The position numbers were made by a program, and so were the translations under genes. Below are positions 1 to 8,257 of a DNA stretch of 64,000 nt, one piece after another (the stretch's first letter is position 1; each line of letters begins with the position of its first letter). Source of the stretch: Streptomyces physcomitrii (GTDB lineage Bacteria; Actinomycetota; Actinomycetes; Streptomycetales; Streptomycetaceae). The stretch lies in contig NZ_JAAWWP010000013.1 in the NCBI RefSeq assembly GCF_012273655.1, positions 62,001-126,000 on the forward strand. The letters are read 5' to 3'. The notes below the pieces were generated by a model. It saw only the letters and a list, made by a program, of their open reading frames with translations, was not told the origin of the DNA and ran no database searches.

Positions 1-1200
1 GAAGCCCGGGTCGGTGACGGCGCCGGTCGCCGGGTCGGTGTTGCCCGCGCCGAACTCCAGGACCGGGGTGTGCAGATGGCCGCCGGGCAGCTTCGGCAGG
101 CCCAGGCGGTCGCGGAGCAGCGTGGCCCGGTAGGCGATCTCGTTGGACAGGTAGTCGCCACCGCCCCCGGCCCGCGCCGTGGAACCGGGAGTGGGCCCCT
201 CGGGCCTGACCACCGGCTCGGTGCCGCCCGCCGGGATCTCGGTGACCTCGGTGTGGTCGTACACCGGGAAGCGGCCGGTGTCCGCCTCGGTGAGCTGCCG
301 GTACGGGAGTGTGGTGGAGGTCCACTGCGGCTGCGAGGCGGGGTCGGCGACCGGGACGGTCTCGGTGCGGGAGAGGTTCTCGTTGTCCGGGAAGCCGCCG
401 CGCCAGGCGCCGTTGGTGCGCTCCACGTCGAAGCGTCCGGCCCGGCCCTGGCTGACCGTGGTGAACAGGTCCAGCTGCGGCAGGTGCCGGGCGAGTACCC
501 GCTCGACGGTGCCCTCGGCGAAGTCCGTCCAGCGCACCGGGAAGACGGCGGTCTCGATCCGGGCCGGTCCCTCGGCGGTCCGTACGAGGGTGCCGTCCAG
601 GGCGAGCGCGCCGGCGCCCGAGGGGTTGCCGATCCGGGTGTCCCGGTCCAGCGTGAACGGGTCGAAGCCGGTGACCAGGACCCGCTTCACCCGGTGGCCG
701 CCGGGGTGGCGGATGTCGTCCTGGCCGCGCGAGGAGGTCTCCAGGGCCGCGCGCAGGGCCCGCCGGCCGTCGTCCAGGGTGAACTCCGGTGTCCACGCGC
801 GCAGTTCGCGGCTCAGGGCGAGCCGGGCCCAGTACAGCGGCCGGTCGTCGCCCCGGCTGAGGTCGCCCCCGGCGGGCCCCCGGCCCTGGGCGCGGTCCAC
901 CGCCCGCTGCCACAGCGCCGAGGCATGGCGGGTGACCGCCCGCTCGGCCTCCGCGTACGTACGGGCCTTCTCCAGGGCGCGGGCGAAGCGCGGGGCGAGG
1001 GCGTCGAATCCGCTGCGCCGGAGGATCTCCTGCGGGGCGGCCCGGTCGAGGCGCTGCTCCTCGGCGGTGGGCTGCGCGGCGCCGCGCCCGGTGTCGGCCG
1101 GGGAGGCCGCGGCGGTGGGCAGGGCCGGTCCCGCCAGGGCGAGCAGGAGCGCCGCCGCGCCGAGGCCGAGCCGGGTGGGTATGGGGGGCTGGTGCGTCAC
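1..1200 (-). CDS. Secreted pyroglutamyl-peptidase-like protein (3' end cut by window edge)
   Basis: The N-terminus (400 residues visible) is a signal peptide: a short basic stretch, then a hydrophobic core with an alanine-rich cleavage region near residue 32. From about residue 195 the protein resembles peptidase C15: a VLVTGFDPF strand followed by a GNPSG turn, a PDN motif, and near residues 348-357 the segment GDYLSNEIAY. That last segment aligns with the catalytic GTFVCNHLFY of Bacillus pyroglutamyl peptidase, with Ser352 where the nucleophilic Cys belongs. A GHLHTP segment matches the catalytic His region. The start is GTG at 1200, with AAGGA about 7 bases upstream. Expected role is removal of N-terminal pyroglutamate outside the cell, but the Cys-to-Ser change makes activity uncertain. 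The C-terminus lies outside the window. Confidence 0.75.
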   Translation of the reverse strand, partial: MTHQPPIPTRLGLGAAALLLALAGPALPTAAASPADTGRGAAQPTAEEQRLDRAAPQEILRRSGFDALAPRFARALEKARTYAEAERAVTRHASALWQRAVDRAQGRGPAGGDLSRGDDRPLYWARLALSRELRAWTPEFTLDDGRRALRAALETSSRGQDDIRHPGGHRVKRVLVTGFDPFTLDRDTRIGNPSGAGALALDGTLVRTAEGPARIETAVFPVRWTDFAEGTVERVLARHLPQLDLFTTVSQGRAGRFDVERTNGAWRGGFPDNENLSRTETVPVADPASQPQWTSTTLPYRQLTEADTGRFPVYDHTEVTEIPAGGTEPVVRPEGPTPGSTARAGGGGDYLSNEIAYRATLLRDRLGLPKLPGGHLHTPVLEFGAGNTDPATGAVTDPGF

Positions 1201-1302
1201 GTGGGTCCTTCCGGGGGGGGGGAACGGGGTGGCCGCAGTATCGCGGGACCGGCCGAGGCGGCGCCATGGGGGCGGGCCGGCGTTCGCGCGAGGGCGCCGT
1301 CC

Positions 1303-2139
1303 TCACTCGTCGATGCCGGAGCGTTCCACCCCCGCCACGATCCAGCGCTGGAGGAAGAGGAAGACCACCAGGAGCGGCAGGATCGACACCGCCGCCGCGA
1401 TGAAGAGTTCGTGCAGGCGGATCACCTGGGAGGTGGTGAAGGAGGCGAGGGCGACCTGGACCGTCCACGCCTGCCGGTCCTGGCCGATGACCAGCGGCCA
1501 CAGGAAGGAGTTCCAGGCGCCGATGAAGACGATGGTGCCCACCGCGGCGAACACCGGCCGTGTGTTGGGCACCACCACCCGCCAGTAGGTCCGCCAGTAG
1601 CCGAGCCCGTCCACCCGCGCCGCGTCCTCCAACTCCCTTGGGAAACCGAGGAAGTACTGCCGGAAGACGAAGCAGGCGAAGGCCGAGAAGAGGGTCGGCA
1701 CGATCAGCCCGCGCAGCGTCGAGACCCAGCCCAGCGAGGAGACGAGCACGAAGGTCGGTACGAAGGTGACCGCGGCCGGGATCATCAGGGTGCCGAGGAT
1801 CGCGTAGAAGACGTGCTGGGCGTAGCGGTAGGGGATGCGGGCCAGGCCGTAGCCCGCGAGGGAGGCGAGCAGGAGGGTGCCGAGCGTGGTGAGGACCGCG
1901 ATGAGCGCCGAGTTGAGCAGGGCGCGGGCCATCGGGACGGTGGAGTCCTCGAACAGCTCGGTGACGTTCGACCAGTGCAGGGTGGAGGGGAAGAAGGTCC
2001 AGTCGGGGGCGGTGATGTCCGCCTCGGCGGAGAGGCCGTTGCGGACGAGCAGATAGAAGGGCACCAGGAAGAGCAGCGCCAGGGCGATCAGCAGGGAGAG
2101 CCGCAGCGCCCGGCCCACCCGGATCCACGCGTCGTACAC
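1303..2139 (-). CDS. Carbohydrate ABC transporter permease, MalG type
   Basis: A 278-residue integral membrane protein with six predicted transmembrane segments, starting with a hydrophobic helix at residues 13-32. The EAA loop that docks on the ATPase is seen as EDAARVDGLGYWRTYWRVV followed by a proline (about residues 171-190), typical of binding-protein-dependent sugar permeases. The GTG start lies one base after the stop of the MalF-type permease, with GGAAGGAGG inside the end of that gene as ribosome binding site, so the two are translationally coupled. No ATPase gene is adjacent, which is usual in Streptomyces, where a shared MsiK-type ATPase serves many importers. The transported sugar cannot be told from the sequence. 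Confidence 0.92.
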   Translation of the reverse strand: MYDAWIRVGRALRLSLLIALALLFLVPFYLLVRNGLSAEADITAPDWTFFPSTLHWSNVTELFEDSTVPMARALLNSALIAVLTTLGTLLLASLAGYGLARIPYRYAQHVFYAILGTLMIPAAVTFVPTFVLVSSLGWVSTLRGLIVPTLFSAFACFVFRQYFLGFPRELEDAARVDGLGYWRTYWRVVVPNTRPVFAAVGTIVFIGAWNSFLWPLVIGQDRQAWTVQVALASFTTSQVIRLHELFIAAAVSILPLLVVFLFLQRWIVAGVERSGIDE

Positions 2140-2140
2140 C

Positions 2141-3124
2141 TCAGTCCTCCTTCCGGCCGAGACCGAACCAGCGCGCCTGGCCGACCGTCACCACGGCGAT
2201 GATCAGCGCGAGCAGGACCGCGCCGGCGCTGCCGTAGCCGAGGTTCTGCCCCTGGCCGAGGGCCGTGTAGTACAGGTACACCAGCGGTGGCCGGGCGTAG
2301 GGCGGGTAGCCGCGGGCGTCCGAGAGCAGGTTGTAGAACTCGTCGAAGGCCTGGAAGGCGTTGATGACGAGCAGCAGCACCACCGCCACCGAGGTGGCCC
2401 GCAGCTGGGGCAGGGTGATGTGGCGCAGCACCTGCCAGCCGGGCCGGGCCCCGTCCACGGCCGCCGCCTCGTACAGCGCCGGGGAGATCCGCTGGAGCGC
2501 CGCCAGGAAGAGGATCATGTAGAAACCGGCCTGGAGCCACAGCCGTACGGTGACGATGACCAGCCAGTACCAGGGCGGGTCGGTGGTGGAGAGCCAGGCC
2601 GTCTGCTCGGCGCCGAACCAGCCGAGCACGGTGTTGGCGAGGCCGAAGCGCACCCCGTTGAAGAGGGACATCTTCCAGATGAGGGCCGCGACCACATAGC
2701 TGCAGGCGGCGGGCAGGAAGAACACCGAACGGAAGAAGGCCTGGGCGCGGCGCAGCCGGTTGACCATCAGCGCGAGGGAGAGCGAGAGCACGAAGGTGGT
2801 CGGCACGATGAAGGCGGTGAAGACCGCGAAGGTCCACAGGCTGTCGGTGAAGGCCTCTTCGCGCAGCAGCGCGGTGTAGTTGTCCAGGCCGACGAACTCG
2901 GTGGGCGAGACCGTGTTGTGGGCGTCGAAGAAGCTGAGGTAGACGCTCCAGCCCAGCGGGACGTAGGTGAAGACGAGCAGGCCGAGCGCGAAGGGGCCGA
3001 CGAAGACCCAGAACCACACATTGCGGTTCTGCGGCCCGGCCAGGCGCCGCCACCGCCCCGCCCCGGCCGGTGCCGCCGCGGTCTCCGGGTGCGGGGCGGT
3101 CTTCTGCTCGGCGACTGCGCTCAC
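2141..3124 (-). CDS. Carbohydrate ABC transporter permease, MalF type
   Basis: 327 residues. A soluble, proline/alanine-rich N-terminus of about 40 residues is followed by six predicted membrane helices. The EAA motif reads EAAAVDGARPGWQVLRHITLP (about residues 225-245). The GTG start at 3124 overlaps the TGA stop of the upstream binding-protein gene by four bases (GTGA), which decides the start. With the MalG-type permease it forms the channel of a sugar importer; transcription runs binding protein, this permease, then the second permease. Substrate unknown. Confidence 0.93.
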   Translation of the reverse strand: MSAVAEQKTAPHPETAAAPAGAGRWRRLAGPQNRNVWFWVFVGPFALGLLVFTYVPLGWSVYLSFFDAHNTVSPTEFVGLDNYTALLREEAFTDSLWTFAVFTAFIVPTTFVLSLSLALMVNRLRRAQAFFRSVFFLPAACSYVVAALIWKMSLFNGVRFGLANTVLGWFGAEQTAWLSTTDPPWYWLVIVTVRLWLQAGFYMILFLAALQRISPALYEAAAVDGARPGWQVLRHITLPQLRATSVAVVLLLVINAFQAFDEFYNLLSDARGYPPYARPPLVYLYYTALGQGQNLGYGSAGAVLLALIIAVVTVGQARWFGLGRKED

Positions 3125-4377
3125 GCGGACTTCTTCCGCGTCCGGGCCAGCTCCGCCGACACCTTGCGCACCACCTTCTTGAGCTCGCGCTCCGGGTCGG
3201 CGCCGGACTTGATGATCCGGCTCAGCGCGTCCTGGTAGGCGACCCGGCTCGCGGGCGTCCACAGCAGCGGCTCGGCGTTGCCGTGGTCGGTGGAGTAGCG
3301 CACCGCGTCGGCCGCGGGGCCCTTGGTGAGGGTGTCCGCCTTCTTCGCCAGGGACAGCCGGGCCGGGATGTGGAAACCGTAGGAGAGCGCGAAGTCCCGC
3401 TGGTGGTCGGTGCTTTCGACCCACAGCCACTTCACGTACGCCTTGGCCGCCGCCTTGTCCCGGGCCCGGGCACTGACCGCCGCCCCGTAGGCGCCGACCG
3501 GCACCGCGGCCTTCCCGCCGGGTCCGTCGGCCGGGAAGGGGAGCACCCCGAAGTCGTCCCCGAGGGCCTTCTGCACGGCGGGCAGCGCCCACAGCCCGGA
3601 CCACTGCATCGCGGTCAGCCCCTGCACGAAGGCCGAGGGGTCCGACCAGTCCGAAGGGGCCCCGAGGAGCAGCGACTTCGCCGCGTACAGGGCGCGCAGC
3701 TTGCTCAGGGCGCGGGCGGCGGCCGGATCGTCGAAGCCCACCTTGCCGTCGTCGGTGACCAGGCTCAGGCCCGCCGCGTTCAGGGGTGTGCCGCCGAGGA
3801 CCCCGGCGCCCCCGTCGTTGCCGAGGAACAGGCCCTTGGTCTTCTTGCCGGTCAACTCCTTTGCCGCGTCGACCAGTTCGTCGAGGGTACGCGGCGGCCG
3901 CACGCCCGCCTCGGAGAGCAGGCTCTTGCGGTAGTAGAGCAGCTGCATGTCGACGACCTGCGGCACCGCCCAGATCCGGCCCTCGTAGGTCTTCGGCTTG
4001 AGGACCACCGGGTTGAAGTCGTCCTTGGCGTCCCCGAGTTGCTCGGTGAGGTCGAGCACCTGGCCGCCGCGGATCTGGTCCAGGGTCGGGCCGTTGGCCT
4101 CGAAGACATCCGGTCCCGAGGTGGTGAGCAGCGCGGCGGCGGTCTGCTCGTCGTAGTTGCCGGGCCGCCACTGGACGCGTACGTCGGCCTTCTCGTAGTC
4201 GGCGGCGTACCGCTTCACGGCCTCCTCGGTACCGGCCTCGCCGTACTGGTGGTACCAGTGCGAGAGCTTCGGCCCCTTGCCCGAACCGCCGTCCTCCCGG
4301 CCGGTGTTGGAGCCGCAGGCGGTCAGCAGGCCGAGCGCGGTACCGGTGGCGAGCATCCTTCTGCGGCTGATGGTCAT
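3121..4377 (-). CDS. Sugar ABC transporter substrate-binding lipoprotein
   Basis: 418 residues. The N-terminus has a twin-arginine stretch SRRRML at residues 4-9 and a lipobox LLTAC with Cys at residue 20, so it is predicted to be exported (possibly by Tat) and lipid-anchored. The body has the extracellular solute-binding family 1 fold signatures, including a YYRKSLL strand in the first lobe and aromatic W/Y residues of the kind that stack on sugars. I chose ATG at 4377, which follows GGGGGATC, over an in-frame ATG 60 bases further upstream. It is first gene of the importer operon. No regulator is adjacent; the upstream 390 bases separate it from the CRISPR array. Confidence 0.93.
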   Translation of the reverse strand: MTISRRRMLATGTALGLLTACGSNTGREDGGSGKGPKLSHWYHQYGEAGTEEAVKRYAADYEKADVRVQWRPGNYDEQTAAALLTTSGPDVFEANGPTLDQIRGGQVLDLTEQLGDAKDDFNPVVLKPKTYEGRIWAVPQVVDMQLLYYRKSLLSEAGVRPPRTLDELVDAAKELTGKKTKGLFLGNDGGAGVLGGTPLNAAGLSLVTDDGKVGFDDPAAARALSKLRALYAAKSLLLGAPSDWSDPSAFVQGLTAMQWSGLWALPAVQKALGDDFGVLPFPADGPGGKAAVPVGAYGAAVSARARDKAAAKAYVKWLWVESTDHQRDFALSYGFHIPARLSLAKKADTLTKGPAADAVRYSTDHGNAEPLLWTPASRVAYQDALSRIIKSGADPERELKKVVRKVSAELARTRKKSA

Positions 4378-4768
4378 GAGCTGATCCCCCTGCGCTGATC
4401 TTCGATTGCTGCGGTGTCGGGCCCAACGATCAACCATGCAAGCGGATTACGACAGGGGTATTGCGGCCGCATGTCACCCCGCCTGGGGAGCGGGCTCGGG
4501 GCGATGCCCGGGATGCCGCCGCTTTGCCGTTCCTGTCCCCCGACCGCGAGCCTGCCGCCCACCGTCCACGCGAACAGGCCGCGACAACCACCGAGCAACT
4601 GCACACCCCTGCCGACCCACCCCGGCAACGCAAGCCGATCGGATCATTCCCGCTCCCCGAAGGGCTGCCTCGCCTACAGTGCGGACCGTGCGTACTGGTC
4701 ACCCGCTGCCTGGCCTCACGCCTGGCAATGAAATGGCAAAGCCCCTCTGACGTTGCGGGTCAGGAAGT
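4378..4768. promoter_or_regulatory. Intergenic region: sugar-importer promoter and CRISPR leader
   Basis: No convincing gene. The left part must hold the promoter of the leftward sugar ABC operon, but I could not assign -10/-35 boxes with confidence. The right end (about 4700-4768) is the probable CRISPR leader. It lies on the side where the repeats are least degenerate, is less GC-rich than its surroundings (around 4728-4742), and runs directly into the first repeat through GCGGGTCAGGAA. The assignment rests on repeat orientation and repeat decay at the other end. Confidence 0.55.
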
Positions 4769-5648
4769 GTTTTCTCCGCGCGAGCGGAGGTGGGTCCCTG
4801 GGGCCGTACGTACTGGCCGGCCTAGGTGTTTGCTCCGCGCGAGCGGAGGTGGGTCGTGATCTGCGCCGTCGACTTGTTCAGCGCCTTGGTTTGCTCCGCG
4901 CGAGCGGAGGTGGGTCGTCACCGAACCCTTCCCCTCTCACATCACCGAGGTTTGCTCCGCGCGAGCGGAGGTGGGTCGGCGCGCAGGACCAGGCCCGGCA
5001 GGCGGCGCTGGTTTGCTCCGCGCGAGCGGAGGTGGGTCGCGATCATCGGCCACCGGACGATGGCCGATGCGGTTTGCTCCGCGCGAGCGGAGGTGGGTCG
5101 GGTTCGGCGACTGCCGGTCAGGCGGCTACGCCGTCTTCTCCGCGCGAGCGGAGGTGGGTCGGACACCAGCGAGCCGTCGGTGAACCCGACGTCGTCTTCT
5201 CCGCGCGAGCGGAGGTGGGTCGGAGCCCCGATGACCCAGCCCACCCCGTACCGCGTTTTCTCCGCGCGAGCGGAGGTGGGTCGGAGGCCACCCCGTGAAG
5301 CGCAGCCTCACCACCGTTTTCTCCGCGCGAGCGGAGGTGGGTCGGCGCGCCAGGACGCGGACCGGGCCGCCGCCAAGTCTTCTCCGCGCGAGCGGAGGTG
5401 GGTCGCTCGCAGGCGCCCGCAACCGCGAGCTGTGGGCGTCTTCTCCGCGCGAGCGGAGGTGGGCCGGAGGGCGAGCTGCTCTGGGCATTCCCGGGTGGGT
5501 CTTCTCCGCGCGAGCGGAGGTGGGCCGCGCACCACGTGGGAGGTGAGCGTGTCGCGGTCGTTTCTCCGCGCAAGCGGAGGTGAGCCGCCGAATCGCCCGA
5601 TGTTGAGCACGACGAGCCCCTTTTCTCCGCGCGAGCGGAGGTGAGCCC
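4769..5648 (+). CRISPR. Type I-E-like CRISPR array, 15 repeats and 14 spacers, no cas genes nearby
   Basis: Fifteen 29-base repeats start at 4769, 4828, 4889, 4950, 5011, 5072, 5133, 5194, 5255, 5316, 5377, 5438, 5499, 5559 and 5620. The core is CTCCGCGCGAGCGGAGGTGG, a hairpin-forming palindrome with stem CTCCGC/GCGGAG, preceded by GTTTG, GTTTT or GTCTT and ending in GTCG. Spacing is 61 bases (29 + 32) except between repeats 1 and 2 (59, a 30-base spacer) and repeats 13 and 14 (60). The layout matches the E. coli type I-E repeat (GTGTTCCCCGCGC...), which gives a left-to-right direction. Repeats 12-15 are progressively altered (GGCCG, CAAGCGG, TGAGCC), as expected at the leader-distal end. No cas gene occurs within the window. 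Confidence 0.97.
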
Positions 5649-5857
5649 CACCCCCTCAGGCTCGGCGAGGGCATGCCCGCCGGGAAGAGCCGGACGCTGA
5701 ACGGCGTACGAGGCCACCCACGGAAAAGTGTGCCCCTCTCCCCCGCCATTGCCCCGTTCGGGTGGTTGATCAGCGGACTTGCCCTGTGAGCCGGGTGCTC
5801 CCGCATGCCCCAGCCGACTCGGGGCACTCGTCGGTGACGTCCCCGAGTGGGACCCGG

Positions 5858-5880
5858 ATGAGAGCCGAAATGAGAGCCGA
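5858..5880. repeat. Two 11-base direct repeats upstream of the SRPBCC gene
   Basis: ATGAGAGCCGA occurs at 5858-5868 and again at 5870-5880, one base apart, 20 bases before the GTG start at 5901. This could be a regulator binding site or chance; nothing in the sequence decides it. The rest of 5649-5900 between the array and the gene holds nothing I recognise. Confidence 0.4.
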
Positions 5881-5900
5881 GCGGGAAGAGAGGTAGCCCT

Positions 5901-6353
5901 GTGTCGCAGGTCGAGGAGTCCATCGAGGTCGGTGTCCCGGTCAGTGCCGCCTACAACCAGTGGACCCAGTTCGAGGACTTTCCCAAGTTCATGGACGGCG
6001 TCGAACGGGTCGAGCAGCGCACGCCGACCCTGACCCACTGGAAGACCAGGATCGCCGGTGTCGAGCGGGAGTTCGACGCGGAGGTCACCGAGCAGATCCC
6101 CGACGAGCGGGTCGCGTGGACCAGCGTCGGCGGCGAGGCCCGGCAGGCCGGTGTGGTGACCTTCCACCGTATCGACGACACCACCACCAAGATCATGCTT
6201 CAGCTCGACCACGACCCCGAGGGTCTGGCCGACACCGTCGGAGACAAGCTCGGTCTGGTCAGGCGCCAGGCGGTCGGCGATCTGAAGCGGTTCAAGCAGT
6301 TCATCGAGGCACGCGGAGGCGCCGAGACCGGAGCCTGGCGCGGCACCGTCTGA
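5901..6353 (+). CDS. SRPBCC (START-like) family protein
   Basis: 150 residues, the full length of a single polyketide-cyclase/dehydrase-like SRPBCC domain. It opens with the strand VEESIEVGVPVSAAYNQWTQ and the FEDFPKFM helix that is characteristic of cyclase/dehydrase-type members, followed by alternating strands and a long C-terminal helix ending KRFKQFIEARG. GTG start at 5901 with GAGAGGT upstream. The family binds hydrophobic small molecules in a helix-grip cavity; the ligand here is unknown. It sits between the CRISPR array and a catalase gene on the same strand, in what looks like a stress-response neighbourhood. Confidence 0.85.
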   Translation: MSQVEESIEVGVPVSAAYNQWTQFEDFPKFMDGVERVEQRTPTLTHWKTRIAGVEREFDAEVTEQIPDERVAWTSVGGEARQAGVVTFHRIDDTTTKIMLQLDHDPEGLADTVGDKLGLVRRQAVGDLKRFKQFIEARGGAETGAWRGTV

Positions 6354-6624
6354 CAGCGGGCTCACCGGTCCGGAGAGTCCCGGAAGGTCGCGGACTCCTC
6401 GGCGCAGACCGCCCGTTCGGCTCTGCGAACATCCGGCTGTCCGGACCTCACACCCCTTCTTCGCCTGCGGCGCGGCTCCCACCAAGGAGAGCAAGAGAGC
6501 AAGGAAGCAAGGAACCAGGAAGGGGCCGGGTGAGAGGAGCCACCACGGCTCCGATCTGTCGGCGGGTAGATGCGGCGTCGAGCTGCGGACGGACGAGGAA
6601 GACGGACGAGGAAAAGGGAAGACG

Positions 6625-8145
6625 ATGACAGAGAACACCCCCGCCACCACCAGTGACTCCGGAGCGCCGGTCGAGAGCGACGAGCATTCGCTGACCGTCG
6701 GTGCCGGAGGGCCGATCCTGCTGCAGGACTCGTACCTGATCGAGCAGATGGCGCAGTTCAACCGGGAGCGGATCCCCGAGCGGCAGCCGCACGCCAAGGG
6801 CAGCGGTGCCTTCGGCCGCTTCCAGGTGACGCACGACGTCAGCCGGTACACGAAGGCGGCGCTGTTCCAGCCGGGAACCGAGACGGAGTTGGTGATCCGG
6901 TTCTCGACGGTGGCCGGTGAGCGCGGCAGCCCGGACACCTGGCGCGACCCGCGCGGCTTCGCGGTGAAGTTCTACACCAGCGAGGGCAACTACGACCTGG
7001 TCGGCAACAACACCCCGGTCTTCTTCATCAAGGACCCGATGAAGTTCCAGCACTTCATCCGCTCCCAGAAGCGCCGGGCCGACAACAATCTGCGCGACCA
7101 CGACATGCAGTGGGACTTCTGGACCCTCTCCCCCGAGTCCGCGCACCAGGTCACCTGGCTGATGGGCGACCGCGGCATCCCGCGGACCTGGCGCCATATG
7201 AACGGCTACAGCAGCCACACGTACCTGTGGATCAACGCGCAGGGCGAGCGCTTCTGGGTGAAGTACCACTTCAAGACCGACCAGGGCATCGAGTTCTTCA
7301 CCCAGGACGAGGGTGACCAGATGTGCGCGGCGGACACGGATTACCACACCCGGGATCTCTTCGAGCACATCCAGGATGGGGAGTTTCCGAGTTGGACGCT
7401 GTACGTGCAGGTCATGCCGTACGAGGACGCGGCGGGCTACCGCTTCAACCCGTTCGACCTGACCAAGGTGTGGCCGCACGCCGACTACCCGCTCGTCGAG
7501 GTCGGCAGGATGACCCTGGACCGCAACCCCACGGACAACCACGCGGAGATCGAGCAGGCCGCCTTCCAGCCCAACAACCTGGTCCCGGGCATCGGCCCCA
7601 GCCCCGACCGGATGCTCCTCGGCCGCCTGTTCTCGTACGCCGACGCCCACCGGTACCGGATCGGCGCCAACTACCAGCAGCTGCCGGTCAACGCTCCCCT
7701 CGCGCCCCTGCACACGTACTCCAAGGACGGGGCGATGGCCTACCGCAAGACCACCGACCCGGTGTACGCGCCGAACTCCAAGGGCGGCCCGGCCGCGGAT
7801 GTCGAGCGCTACGGCACACCGCCGAGCTGGTACGCGGACGGCGACCTCACGCGGACCGCGTACGTCGACCATCCCGAGGACGACGACTGGGGCCAGGCGG
7901 GCACGATGGTGCGCGAGGTCCTCGACGAGGCGGAGCGCGAGCGGCTGGTGGACAACGTCGTCGGCCATCTGCTGAACGGGGTGAGCGAGCCGGTCCTGCG
8001 ACGGGCCTTCACCTACTGGAAGAACATCGACAAGGGCGTGGGCGAGCGCATCGAGCAGGGGGTGCGCGCCAAGGCCGACGAGAAGGACCCCAAGGCCGAC
8101 GAGCAGGCGAACCCGGCCCGCTCCGGCATGCAGCGCAAGGCCTGA
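6625..8145 (+). CDS. katA: Monofunctional haem catalase
   Basis: 506 residues, the length of small-subunit (clade 3-like) catalases. The distal His is H56 in RQPHAKGSG, the distal Asn is N128 in VGNNTPVFF, and the proximal haem ligand is Y338 in RLFSYADAHRYR, with R334 four residues before. It converts hydrogen peroxide to water and oxygen in the cytoplasm. The C-terminus is rich in Lys/Asp/Glu. ATG at 6625 follows GGAAAAGGGAAGACG. It is followed after 112 bases by a DJ-1/PfpI gene on the same strand, with hairpins between them, so the two may be co-transcribed. The gene symbol follows the family; the exact paralogue is uncertain. Confidence 0.95.
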   Translation: MTENTPATTSDSGAPVESDEHSLTVGAGGPILLQDSYLIEQMAQFNRERIPERQPHAKGSGAFGRFQVTHDVSRYTKAALFQPGTETELVIRFSTVAGERGSPDTWRDPRGFAVKFYTSEGNYDLVGNNTPVFFIKDPMKFQHFIRSQKRRADNNLRDHDMQWDFWTLSPESAHQVTWLMGDRGIPRTWRHMNGYSSHTYLWINAQGERFWVKYHFKTDQGIEFFTQDEGDQMCAADTDYHTRDLFEHIQDGEFPSWTLYVQVMPYEDAAGYRFNPFDLTKVWPHADYPLVEVGRMTLDRNPTDNHAEIEQAAFQPNNLVPGIGPSPDRMLLGRLFSYADAHRYRIGANYQQLPVNAPLAPLHTYSKDGAMAYRKTTDPVYAPNSKGGPAADVERYGTPPSWYADGDLTRTAYVDHPEDDDWGQAGTMVREVLDEAERERLVDNVVGHLLNGVSEPVLRRAFTYWKNIDKGVGERIEQGVRAKADEKDPKADEQANPARSGMQRKA

Positions 8146-8160
8146 CAGCCCGCACCCGAA

Positions 8161-8238
8161 CGGACAGCAGTTGTCCGCCCGACGGCCCGGCGCGGCCGTC
8201 AACCGTCCGCCGGCGGCCCCGCGCGGCCGTCGGCGGAC
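8161..8238 (+). promoter_or_regulatory. Three tandem hairpins between the catalase and PfpI genes
   Basis: Three adjacent inverted repeats are visible: CGGACA/TGTCCG at 8161-8177, GACGGCC/GGCCGTC at 8181-8200, and a 14-base stem GTCCGCCGGCGGCC with one G-T pair at 8205-8238. The 11-mer GCGCGGCCGTC occurs twice (8190-8200 and 8221-8231), so alternative pairings exist. The last stem ends 8 bases before the AGGAGG ribosome binding site of the downstream gene. This could be a terminator, processing site or attenuator. Confidence 0.5.
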
Positions 8239-8257
8239 TTCGACAGGAGGAGATCTC

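Noticed and set aside
70..2202. Long open frame on the plus strand opposite the peptidase and sugar permease genes
   Set aside because: High-GC DNA leaves antisense frames open. The product is low-complexity Gly/Arg/Val-rich with no fold, while the minus-strand genes show clear families.
4753..5644. Open frames on both strands through the CRISPR array (SARAEVGR / LRASGGGS repeats)
   Set aside because: They only translate the repeats; the 61-base repeat-spacer pattern explains them fully.
4378..6624. Cas genes or fragments next to the array
   Set aside because: All flanking frames belong to the sugar importer, the SRPBCC protein or the catalase; no Cas motif was seen.
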